5,374 nt of DNA from Microcaldota archaeon (GCA_021810685.1 JAJZII010000038.1:1-5374), one strand, 5' to 3'. Shown: positions 1 to 4,872, numbered from the stretch's first letter. The notes: generated by a model from the letters alone, not told the origin. A program made the numbers and translations.

Positions 1-44
1 CGTAAAGCATTAAGTGCCGGAGCCGCGGCAAGGCATGCTGTAAG

Positions 45-335
45 CTAGCCGCTGTTTCGCGATTCCTCGAAGATGTCGCCGAAGCTTCTCACGAAATATA
101 TTATAGAGTACTTGACGGTGTAGGTGCCCTTCCTCGTTATCGCATACGTGACGGTCTTCCCTGAGCGTACTCCTTTGATGAGGCCGTTTGCGCTGAGATC
201 CTTGAGGGCGGGATAGAGCGTGCCTGCCTTCGGCTTCTCGCCGCGTCTCGCCCCTATCTCGCGCGCTATCTCCTCGCCGTGCATGTTGCGCTTTGACAGA
301 AGCCACAGTATCTGGAACGACAGCATGCCACGCAT
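45..335 (-). CDS. PadR-family winged-helix transcriptional regulator (short form)
   Basis: The 96-residue product is a PadR-type winged-helix DNA-binding protein, probably a dimeric repressor. The N-terminal helix carries FQILWLL (residues 7-13), followed by HGEEIAREIG (19-28). The family signature AGTLYPALKDL lies at 37-47, then NGLI (50-53) and the wing strand ending YAITRKG (64-70). Only one further helix (about 71-92) follows, so this is the short class, without the large C-terminal domain of some PadR proteins. I chose the ATG at 335 because an AAAGG ribosome binding site (343-347) sits 7 nt upstream and the family fold begins here; an in-frame ATG at 383 would add 16 residues lying in the promoter. 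It is divergent from the 48-residue gene at 448, with palindromic operator-like DNA between them, so autoregulation plus control of that gene is inferred. The inducer is unknown. The family call is firm. Confidence 0.9.
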   Translation of the reverse strand: MRGMLSFQILWLLSKRNMHGEEIAREIGARRGEKPKAGTLYPALKDLSANGLIKGVRSGKTVTYAITRKGTYTVKYSIIYFVRSFGDIFEESRNSG

Positions 336-369
336 GTCGCAACCTTTGCTCTGCACGCTTTTACACCAA

Positions 370-395
370 TAAATATATGACATCCTATATATTTA
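370..395. promoter_or_regulatory. Perfect 9-bp-arm palindrome, candidate PadR operator A
   Basis: TAAATATAT at 370-378 and ATATATTTA at 387-395 are exact inverted repeats around an 8-nt spacer (gacatcct). The size and symmetry suit a winged-helix dimer, and the site overlaps the TATA candidates of both divergent genes. Some of the symmetry could be inherent to AT-rich TATA sequence. Binding by the adjacent PadR protein is inferred from position. Confidence 0.55.
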
Positions 396-409
396 AAGGC
401 TTTCGGGGA

Positions 410-429
410 AAATATATGATGTCCTATAC
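410..429. promoter_or_regulatory. Partial copy of the operator, candidate operator B
   Basis: This stretch matches 371-390 at 17 of 20 positions in direct orientation, sharing AAATATATGA and TCCTATA. Its right arm is degenerate, so it is a half-perfect site. It lies 39 bp from operator A and would overlap the predicted transcription start of the small Cys-rich gene. That arrangement would let a repressor contact both the TATA box and the start site. Confidence 0.45.
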
Positions 430-447
430 AAGGACCGGTGAAACAAG

Positions 448-594
448 ATGTGCGAATGCGGGTGCGGACACGGGATGAGGAGCTTTCTCACGAAAGATGA
501 GAGGCTTAGCATCCTTAAGGAGTACAAGGAGAACCTCCAGAACGAGGTCAAGGGCGTGGACGAGCGCATAAAGCAGCTCGAGAAGAGCAACTAA
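448..594 (+). CDS. 48-residue Cys-rich coiled-coil protein
   Basis: A very short gene strongly supported by its ribosome binding site: GGTGA at 437-441 stands 6 nt before the ATG. The product opens with MCECGCGHG, giving Cys2, Cys4, Cys6 and His8, a plausible site for a metal ion or for thiol chemistry. From about residue 15 it is a charged helix with a clean heptad pattern: L20, K27, V34 and I41 at one core position and L23, L30, V37 and L44 at the other. A parallel or antiparallel dimer is therefore likely. There is no signal peptide or membrane segment, so it should be cytosolic. From memory, similar tiny proteins with a Cys/His head and a FLTK-EE helix occur near PadR regulators in other prokaryotes; I cannot confirm this here. 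The function is unknown. A metal-binding or redox-sensing partner of the divergent PadR protein is one inference; an effector made only on derepression is another. Confidence 0.8.
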   Translation: MCECGCGHGMRSFLTKDERLSILKEYKENLQNEVKGVDERIKQLEKSN

Positions 595-599
595 GCGGC

Positions 600-626
600 T
601 GTTTTGCTTTTTCTTCTTTATTTTGC
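600..626 (+). terminator. T-rich terminator after the small Cys-rich gene
   Basis: The plus strand has T runs (TTTT, TTTTT, TTT, TTTT) within 27 nt, directly after the stop at 592-594. Archaeal RNA polymerase commonly terminates on oligo-T without a hairpin. The same stretch precedes the LUD gene, where TTTATTTT (617-624) or TTTATATAT (628-636) may act as its TATA box. Confidence 0.55.
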
Positions 627-647
627 GTTTATATATCATGTGATACC

Positions 648-1253
648 ATGAAATGGAACGAGCTTGCAGACAAAGAGACGCTTGACAGGACAGTGAAGGC
701 GCTGCGCGGCAGGGACTTTGAGGTGGCAGTTGCAAAGAACGGCGCCGAAGCAAAGGAGCGCATCAAGGAGCTGGTACCAGAAGGCTCGAACGTGTACCAG
801 ATATCTTCAACTACCTTAGACCAGATAGGGTTTACGAAGGAGCTGGAAGAGGGTCGCAGGTACGCTTCGGCGAAGGTGAAAATCGAAGCGATCGGAGATC
901 ATGAGGAGAGACAGAGGGCAAGAAAGGGCCTGACGCCCGACTATGTAGTGGGCAGCGTACAGGCGGTGACCGAGGAGGGACAGCTACTGGTCGCGAGCGC
1001 GAGCGGCAGCCAGATTCCGCCATATTCGTTTACAGCCTCGCATGTTGTGCTTGTCATAGGGACGCAGAAAGTGGTAAAAGACCTTGCTGAGGGCATGAAA
1101 AGGATTTACGAGCACGCGCTGATGTTGGAGAGCGGTCGCGTGCGCAAAGCTTACGGGATGCCCAGCAGCGTAGTAAATATGGTGCTCGTGCTAGAGAAAG
1201 GCATGCAAGGCAGGATAAGCGTCATATTTGTGGAAGAATCGCTTGGATTCTAG
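648..1253 (+). CDS. LUD-domain (LutC/YkgG-like) protein
   Basis: The 201-residue product is a stand-alone LUD domain, the fold of LutC/YkgG and part of LutB, known for lactate oxidation to pyruvate with Fe-S partners LutA and LutB. Visible signatures are EGSNVYQISSTTLDQIGF (45-62), then VVGSVQAVTEEGQLLVASAS (100-119), then SHVVLVIGTQKVVKDLAEGM (131-150), and the C-terminal GRISVIFVEESLGF (188-201). Length is typical. No CxxC ferredoxin-like cluster is present and no LutA or LutB gene lies nearby, so a complete lactate pathway is not supported here; many archaea carry such solitary copies of unknown role. The ATG at 648 has only a weak GTGAT element (641-645), 2-3 nt away, and TATA-like sequence close upstream, so a very short leader or leaderless mRNA is likely. 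The protein is soluble and cytosolic. The family is confident; the substrate is not. Confidence 0.88.
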   Translation: MKWNELADKETLDRTVKALRGRDFEVAVAKNGAEAKERIKELVPEGSNVYQISSTTLDQIGFTKELEEGRRYASAKVKIEAIGDHEERQRARKGLTPDYVVGSVQAVTEEGQLLVASASGSQIPPYSFTASHVVLVIGTQKVVKDLAEGMKRIYEHALMLESGRVRKAYGMPSSVVNMVLVLEKGMQGRISVIFVEESLGF

Positions 1254-1300
1254 GCCTGAAGGCTTAGTAACCAGGAAGGCACCGATACTGATCTTTGCCA

Positions 1301-1335
1301 ATGGGGGTTTATAGGTACATTTGACGAACCCCAAT
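1301..1335 (+). promoter_or_regulatory. Inverted repeat and TATA candidates ahead of the prenyl synthase
   Basis: GGGGTT at 1304-1309 pairs exactly with AACCCC at 1327-1332. Two further pairs follow outside one mismatch, with a 17-nt loop. A TATA candidate, TTTATAGG (1308-1315), begins in the left arm and would give a start near 1337 and a leader of about 25 nt. A second AT-rich element, CTTTTTAAT (1342-1350), is closer to the ATG. The repeat could be an operator or part of the LUD gene's terminator; it lacks a downstream T run strong enough to decide. Confidence 0.35.
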
Positions 1336-1361
1336 AGCATGCTTTTTAATGTTGGCTGATA

Positions 1362-2462
1362 ATGGCATCGCGTGTTTCGATGCCCGAAGGATCTGCGAAA
1401 CCTGACGAACTGATTAGCGTAGGCAAGCACGACGAACCCGCCAGCTTCAAGGAGTTCATAGCCAAGTACAAAGCAATGGTTTACTCGAAGATATGCGAGT
1501 ACTTGCCGGTGAAGGAGCCAAAGGACTTCTATGGGATAATGCGCGATTATGTAGACAGGCAGGGCAGTTACAGGCGCCCAGGCCTGGTGATGCTCACAGG
1601 CCTCCTTTTCGGGCTCAAGCCCGAGGACCTGCTGCTTCCGGCTGCGGCGCAGCAGCTGTCCGAAGACTGGATACTGATGCAGGACGACATAGAAGACGAT
1701 TCGGAGCTGAGACGGGGAAAGCCGGCCGCGCAGAAGCTCTATGGATGGGTTCACGCGCTCAACGCTAGCAACATAGGGCACATGGCCATGTGGCGCATGT
1801 TAAAGGACTACATAAAGCAGGTGGGCATCGAGAAGGGCTCGCGCATGTATGACAAGTTCTACGACATGCTTGAGTACACGGTCGAGGGCCAGCATATTGA
1901 GAACACGTTCATACACTACACCAAGGACATAAGCGCCGCGACCGAGGACCTTTACTTCAGGATCTGCGACAGCAAGACCTGCTACTACACGGTCTACGGG
2001 CCGATGCAGATAGGTGCCCTCGCGGCAGGAAAGGGCGACGACGTGCTGGACGCGCTCGAGGAGATAGGCAGGCCGGCAGGCATAGCCTTCCAGATAACTG
2101 ACGACGTTCTTGACATGACTGCAGACGAGAAGGTCTTCGGTAAGAAGAACTTCGGCGATCTCTACGAGGGCAAGGTGACGCTCATCATACTGCACGCGTA
2201 CAATAGCGCAACCCCTGAAGAGAAGGCGAGGATAAAGGCCATCTACAGGAAGAAGCGCGATGAGAAGACAAAGGAGGAAATAGATTTCCTCAGGGAGATG
2301 ATTTCGAAGTATAAGGGTATAGAGTACGCACAGGAAGTGGCGGAGAAGCAGGGCAGGCTGGCCAGGGAGGCGCTGGAGAAGCACCGGACGCTTCTGCCGC
2401 TGAACGGCCTCACTCCCATCGTCGTATCCGCGCTGCAGGAACTCTATGTCAGGAAGAAGTGA
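1362..2462 (+). CDS. Polyprenyl (probably geranylgeranyl) diphosphate synthase
   Basis: The 366-residue protein belongs to the trans-isoprenyl diphosphate synthase family, which condenses isopentenyl diphosphate with allylic diphosphates. In archaea the C20 product feeds ether-lipid synthesis. The first aspartate-rich motif is DDIED (108-112), followed by RR at 117-118. The second is DDVLD (247-251), after AFQI. The diphosphate-binding RRPG (71-74), DSKT (203-206) and the late K261-K262 and K271 region are also visible. W103, five residues before the first motif, is the position where a bulky aromatic limits product length in archaeal GGPP synthases, so C15-C20 is inferred. The protein is longer than the usual 300-330 residues, with about 25 extra N-terminal residues; ATG 1380 is an alternative start. 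No strong ribosome binding site is visible. It is soluble, with no membrane segment. Chain length cannot be settled from sequence. Confidence 0.92.
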   Translation: MASRVSMPEGSAKPDELISVGKHDEPASFKEFIAKYKAMVYSKICEYLPVKEPKDFYGIMRDYVDRQGSYRRPGLVMLTGLLFGLKPEDLLLPAAAQQLSEDWILMQDDIEDDSELRRGKPAAQKLYGWVHALNASNIGHMAMWRMLKDYIKQVGIEKGSRMYDKFYDMLEYTVEGQHIENTFIHYTKDISAATEDLYFRICDSKTCYYTVYGPMQIGALAAGKGDDVLDALEEIGRPAGIAFQITDDVLDMTADEKVFGKKNFGDLYEGKVTLIILHAYNSATPEEKARIKAIYRKKRDEKTKEEIDFLREMISKYKGIEYAQEVAEKQGRLAREALEKHRTLLPLNGLTPIVVSALQELYVRKK

Positions 2463-2522
2463 CCCGCGGTTTGGTTATCGTACGGCTTTTGCGCTGCATG
2501 GCTCTGGAAGTGTAGCGGAATT

Positions 2523-2553
2523 CGGCCTGGCTGTTGAGGGCCAGGACAGGCCG
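2523..2553 (+). other. Two overlapping, mutually exclusive hairpins before the Nudix gene
   Basis: CCTGGC (2526-2531) can pair with GCCAGG (2540-2545), while CGGCCT (2523-2528) can pair with AGGCCG (2548-2553). The two left arms share three bases, so only one stem can form at a time. The segment lies between the prenyl synthase stop and the Nudix ATG at 2576 and could be leader RNA or a processing signal. No known riboswitch is recognised. Confidence 0.3.
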
Positions 2554-2575
2554 TAATCATGTTTATGGCGATTGG

Positions 2576-3031
2576 ATGAAGACGACACACGGCGCTGCAA
2601 AGTACCCCAGAGGCGTTGAGTTCACGGTAGGTACAGTCATAGAGAATGGCAGGGGCGAGCTCTTCATGGCAAGATCGCCTAAGTGGCGCAACAAGTGGGT
2701 CATGCCAGGGGGCCACGTGGAACCCGGAGAGCGCATGTTCCATGCCGCAGTCCGTGAAGGCCGTGAGGAAACTGGCCTGAAGCTCAAGGCAATCGCCGCG
2801 ATAAACTATGGCGAGGTTATAGGTTCGGCCTCTCACTTGAGGATGGCGCACATAGTATACCTGGATATCTACTGCAAAAGCATGGGCGGCGCAGTCAGGC
2901 TCAACGACGAGCTCAGTGAGTACAGGTGGCTCAAACCCGTGGATGCGCTGAAGCTCGACCTCGCGGACGGTTACCCGCAGGTCATCAGGAGGTTCATTGA
3001 TTACAAAAAGGGCCGCGGCATATGGCGATGA
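2576..3031 (+). CDS. Nudix hydrolase
   Basis: The 151-residue product is a single Nudix domain, hydrolysing a nucleoside diphosphate linked to another group with a divalent metal. The Nudix box runs from G46 to L68: G46, x5, E52, x7, R60-E61, then R63-E64-E65-T66-G67-L68. All metal-binding glutamates are present; the usual hydrophobic residue after R60-E61 is G62, a mild deviation. The preceding strand (VEFTVGTVIENGRGELFMARS, 14-34, has the usual two-strand pattern) and WVMPGG (41-46) are typical. The C-terminal half, with EYRWLKP (115-121), completes the fold at normal family length. I chose ATG 2576 with GGCGAT at 2567-2572 as a weak binding site; TTG 2534 would add 14 residues that fall on the upstream hairpin. 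The substrate (oxidised nucleotide, ADP-ribose, other) cannot be told. It sits 113 nt after the prenyl synthase, too far to assume co-transcription. Confidence 0.9.
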   Translation: MKTTHGAAKYPRGVEFTVGTVIENGRGELFMARSPKWRNKWVMPGGHVEPGERMFHAAVREGREETGLKLKAIAAINYGEVIGSASHLRMAHIVYLDIYCKSMGGAVRLNDELSEYRWLKPVDALKLDLADGYPQVIRRFIDYKKGRGIWR

Positions 3032-3045
3032 ACAGCTCCATGTCC

Positions 3046-3066
3046 AAAAAACTTGCAAGCGTTTTT
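3046..3066. terminator. Bidirectional terminator between the Nudix gene and the tRNA
   Basis: Six A residues (3046-3051), the palindrome CTTGCAAG (3052-3059) and five T residues (3062-3066) form a near-symmetric element. Read on the plus strand it gives T5 shortly after the Nudix stop at 3031. Read on the minus strand it gives T6 about 20 nt after the tRNA 3' end at 3071. It therefore can stop both converging transcripts. Confidence 0.6.
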
Positions 3067-3070
3067 AATT

Positions 3071-3143
3071 TGGGGGGCCGGAGATTTGAACTCCGATCGT
3101 AAGCGCCCAAGGCTTACAGTCTGCCAGGTTAGCGTAGCCCCCC
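3071..3143 (-). tRNA. tRNA-Pro (anticodon UGG) with weak D stem
   Basis: The 73-nt gene folds as a tRNA on the minus strand. The acceptor GGGGGGC pairs with GCCCCCC over 7 bp, with discriminator A at 3071. The T stem CGGAG/CTCCG is perfect around loop TTCAAAT. The anticodon stem TAAGC/GCTTA is perfect around loop CTTGGGC, giving anticodon TGG with G37, as in proline tRNAs. U8, A14, G18-G19 and A21 are in place, and the D loop reads AACCTGGCA. The D stem is odd: CGCT opposite GACT leaves only one Watson-Crick pair and one wobble. The variable loop is 4 nt. CCA is not encoded, so it must be added. There is no intron. A TATA box, TTTAAATT (3173-3180, minus), lies about 33 nt upstream. Tertiary-core residues are intact, so it is probably functional, but the D arm needs confirmation. 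Confidence 0.85.
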
Positions 3144-3172
3144 GTCAGGAGCAGGAGTAATTAGTTATACAC

Positions 3173-3180
3173 AATTTAAA
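3173..3180 (-). promoter_or_regulatory. TATA box of the tRNA-Pro gene
   Basis: Read on the minus strand, GGCTTTAAATTG places TTTAAATT centred about 33 nt before the tRNA 5' end at 3143. With usual archaeal spacing the start would fall near 3150, giving a short leader to be removed by RNase P. A purine-rich AAAAGG immediately upstream could serve as the BRE. Confidence 0.6.
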
Positions 3181-3409
3181 GCCTTTTATGCGCTCGGTGC
3201 ATACCCATGGCCATCTTCATGAACTTGTTGGGCGTGGAAGGCAGTTAGCCGCAACCCTGCCTGCCAATTGCACCAATCGCTCCAAGCATGGCGCCCCATA
3301 TGTGCGCCATGAAGACGTATATTTGCCATCGGAGAGCCTTCCAACCCATCTAATAAATACCTTTCAGTGCTAACTATTCTGGGGCTTATTTCTATATGAG
3401 AGTGGGAGC
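3181..3409. other. Gene-free region with nested inverted repeats
   Basis: No convincing protein gene is seen here. The stretch does hold several exact inverted repeats: TGGAAGGC (3235-3242) with GCCTTCCA (3336-3343), extended by TGGG (3229-3232) with CCCA (3345-3348); CATGGCGC (3287-3294) with GCGCCATG (3304-3311), a hairpin with a 9-nt loop; and AGGCAG (3239-3244) with CTGCCT (3257-3262). The outer stem encloses the others and would define a folded RNA of about 120 nt, although AGGCAG overlaps its left arm. TTTTATG (3184-3190) could be a plus-strand TATA box for such an RNA, and TATTTATTAG (about 3351-3360, minus) one for the other strand. I recognise no known RNA family; no C/D or H/ACA boxes were clear. 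Confidence 0.35.
3245..3349 (-). pseudogene. Possible broken or very small reading frame
   Basis: The minus strand has a 34-codon frame from ATG 3349 to a TAA at 3245-3247. Its middle, FMAHIWGAMLGAIGAIG, is hydrophobic and glycine-rich, like a membrane helix. The same frame continues after the TAA for 22 more sense codons (Met- and Lys-rich) to a stop at 3176-3178, so a single nonsense change may have split a peptide of about 56 residues. A TATA-like TATTTATTAG lies just upstream of the ATG, but no ribosome binding site is seen. It overlaps the inverted repeats described for this gap. Chance is a fair alternative, and no family is recognised. Confidence 0.2.
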
Positions 3410-4381
3410 ATGCAGACGCTTGACTTGCCGTGGACCGAGAAGTACAGGCCGTACAGCCTCGACAGCGTCATAGGGCAGAAGCTTATCGTCGACCGCATGA
3501 AGGCCTTCGTAAAGAACGGTAGCTTCCCGAACATGATATTCGCTGGCAGCGCCGGCATAGGCAAGACCACATGCGCCATAGCCCTTGCGAAGGACCTCTA
3601 CAAAGGGCATCTTGAGGGCGCGCTCCTGGAGCTCAATGCATCTGATGCCAGGGGCATCGACGTGATACGCGGCGCGGTGAAGGAGTTCGCGAAGACCATC
3701 TCCATCGCCGGAGTGCCCATAAAAATCATATTCCTGGACGAGGCAGATGCCCTGACGCCTGACGCGCAGCACGCGCTCAGGCGCACTATGGAGAAGTTTT
3801 CGGCTGAAACGCGCTTCATACTGAGCGCCAACTACGCCAGCAAGATAATAGAGCCAATACAGAGCAGGTGCGTCGTCTTCAGGTTCAAGCCCCTGACAGA
3901 GGACGACATGAAGGAATACATACGCCGCATAGCCACTGGCGAGGGGCTCGAGATTGACGACAAGGTCGTGGAGGCGCTCATTTACGTGGCGGACGGTGAC
4001 CTCCGCAAGCTCACGAACGTCCTGCAGAGCGCCGCGCTGCAGAACAAGAAGGTGACGGAGAGCGCAGTGTACGACGTTGCTTCGAGGGCAAGGCCCAAGG
4101 AGATAATATCGATGCTCAAGTACGCGCTTGACGGGACGTTCCCGAAGGCGAGGGACGAGCTCGACATACTCATGCTGAAGCACGGCCTCAGTGCCGAGGA
4201 CATACTAACGCAGTGCTACCGCGAGGCGCAGAACCTCAACATAGAGGAGCAGAAGAAGCTCAGGGTAATAATAGACCTCGGCGAATGCAACTTCCGCATA
4301 GTCGAGGGAGCGAACGAGCGCATACAGCTCGAGGCGATGCTGGCGCACCTAGCACTCATGAACATGGGAAAGGACGCGTAA
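3410..4381 (+). CDS. rfcS: Replication factor C small subunit (clamp loader ATPase)
   Basis: The 323-residue AAA+ ATPase loads the PCNA sliding clamp onto primed DNA as part of the RFC complex, with four or so small subunits and one large. Motifs in order: PWTEKYRP (7-14); Walker A GSAGIGKTT (46-54); Walker B IIFLDEAD (106-113); sensor 1 LSAN (138-141); the SRC motif with arginine finger, QSRC (151-154); and sensor 2 GDLRKL (196-201), with R199. The C-terminal helical collar domain fills about 230-323, and length is normal for the family. The usual GPxG start of Walker A is GSAG here, a mild change that keeps G51, K52 and T53. The start at ATG 3410 gives the canonical N-terminus. GAGAGTGGGAG lies just upstream and CTTATTTC (3385-3392) is a TATA candidate, suggesting a very short leader. 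The large subunit is not in the window. Identification is very secure. Confidence 0.97.
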   Translation: MQTLDLPWTEKYRPYSLDSVIGQKLIVDRMKAFVKNGSFPNMIFAGSAGIGKTTCAIALAKDLYKGHLEGALLELNASDARGIDVIRGAVKEFAKTISIAGVPIKIIFLDEADALTPDAQHALRRTMEKFSAETRFILSANYASKIIEPIQSRCVVFRFKPLTEDDMKEYIRRIATGEGLEIDDKVVEALIYVADGDLRKLTNVLQSAALQNKKVTESAVYDVASRARPKEIISMLKYALDGTFPKARDELDILMLKHGLSAEDILTQCYREAQNLNIEEQKKLRVIIDLGECNFRIVEGANERIQLEAMLAHLALMNMGKDA

Positions 4382-4404
4382 ACGCAGTTTGCTGCGCTGA
4401 AGAA

Positions 4405-4442
4405 TGACGTTGGCAGCAAACGTCACTGACGTAAATATACGT
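4405..4442. promoter_or_regulatory. Clustered ACGT dyads ahead of msrB
   Basis: TGACGTT (4405-4411) and AACGTCA (4419-4425) are perfect inverted repeats around 7 nt. Directly after them ACGTA (4429-4433) and TACGT (4438-4442) form a second dyad around AATA. ACGTTGGCA also occurs twice in direct orientation (4407-4415 and 4439-4447). The second dyad contains TAAATATA (4432-4439), a TATA candidate for msrB. The first dyad could equally be the terminator hairpin of rfcS, though no T run follows it directly. Operator function is an inference. Confidence 0.4.
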
Positions 4443-4479
4443 TGGCACCTTCTTTTTAGATATATGCTCAGCAGAAGCA

Positions 4480-4872
4480 GTGGTTACGTTGAAGGAGACA
4501 GAGAGACTCACGAAGGAGGAAGAGCGCATCATTGTGCGTAGAGGAACCGAGGCGCCGTTCTCCGGGAAGTACAACGATTTCTGGAAGGAGGGCACGTACG
4601 TCTGCAGGCGTTGCAGCACTCCGCTCTACAGGTCTGAGGATAAGTTTGATGCGCACTGCGGATGGCCGGCCTTCGAAGACGAGATAAAGGGCGCCGTAAG
4701 GCGCATTCCGGACCCTGACGGACATCGCACCGAGATAGAGTGCGCCAAGTGCGGCGCACACCTCGGCCATGTATTCGAGGGTGAGCACCTCACTGCAAAG
4801 AACGTGAGGCATTGCGTCAACTCGATGTCTATGAGGTTCATATCAAAGTATACCGATAATGCCAGCGACTAA
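4480..4872 (+). CDS. msrB: Peptide methionine-R-sulfoxide reductase MsrB
   Basis: The 130-residue cytosolic enzyme reduces methionine-R-sulfoxide in proteins back to methionine. The start of the domain is seen at GTEAPFSGKY (22-31). Structural zinc is held by two CxxC pairs, C42/C45 and C88/C91. The substrate pocket includes CGWPAF (60-65) and HLGHVF (94-99). Catalytic C112 lies in RHCVNS (110-115), and C60 occupies the resolving-cysteine position, so this is a 2-Cys enzyme recycled by thioredoxin or a similar donor. All key residues are present. The start is a GTG: no ATG lies in frame, and CTTTTTAGA (4452-4460), centred 24 nt upstream, fits a leaderless message. TTG 4489 is an alternative. 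It is 98 nt after rfcS, behind an ACGT dyad cluster. MsrA is not in the window. Patchy occurrence of MsrB in archaea makes horizontal acquisition possible but unproven. Confidence 0.95.
   Translation: MVTLKETERLTKEEERIIVRRGTEAPFSGKYNDFWKEGTYVCRRCSTPLYRSEDKFDAHCGWPAFEDEIKGAVRRIPDPDGHRTEIECAKCGAHLGHVFEGEHLTAKNVRHCVNSMSMRFISKYTDNASD

Larger units (their letters stand above)
336..447. promoter_or_regulatory. Divergent promoter region between the PadR gene and the small Cys-rich gene
   Basis: This 112-nt AT-rich gap must drive both flanking genes. For the plus-strand gene, TATATATTTAAAGG around 386-398 is a good TATA candidate and would start transcription near 420, leaving a leader that contains GGTGA at 437-441. 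For the PadR gene, the opposite-strand reading TTTAAATATATA (385-397) is a TATA candidate that would place the start near 365, upstream of the AAAGG at 343-347. Both boxes overlap the palindrome at 370-395, so one bound repressor dimer could shut both promoters. A small inverted repeat, GTCCT at 421-425 with AGGAC at 431-435, lies in the predicted plus-strand leader. Start sites are inferred from TATA spacing only. Confidence 0.65.

Noticed and set aside
1..48. Open frame RKALSAGAAARHAVS ending at a TAG (46-48) on the plus strand, possibly the tail of a gene entering from the left
   Set aside because: Only 15 codons are visible, with no recognisable motif, and the neighbourhood has no other support. 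It could be real but cannot be judged from this window. A short TGCCG/CGGCA repeat (15-19, 26-30) here might instead be part of the PadR terminator.
1191..1781. Long minus-strand frames opposite the prenyl synthase, rfcS and msrB genes
   Set aside because: They are antisense shadows caused by the GC-rich codon pattern of the plus-strand genes and show no family motifs.
2576..3031. Nudix gene next to a prenyl synthase as type 1 isopentenyl diphosphate isomerase
   Set aside because: The fold is related, but the isomerase-specific cysteine and glutamate motifs and extra length (about 180-230 residues) are absent, while the standard hydrolase Nudix box is complete.
3071..3143. Reading the RNA gene as an intron-containing tRNA-Tyr(GUA) because CTGTAAG resembles a Tyr anticodon loop
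   Set aside because: The flanking bases do not pair for that loop, the acceptor is G1-C72 rather than the archaeal Tyr C1-G72, and the total length of 73 nt leaves no room for an intron. The UGG loop has a perfect 5-bp stem.
3188..3373. 61-codon plus-strand frame in the rfcS upstream gap
   Set aside because: Composition is unlike the neighbouring proteins, there is no ribosome binding site, and it overlaps the inverted repeats and the tRNA promoter region.
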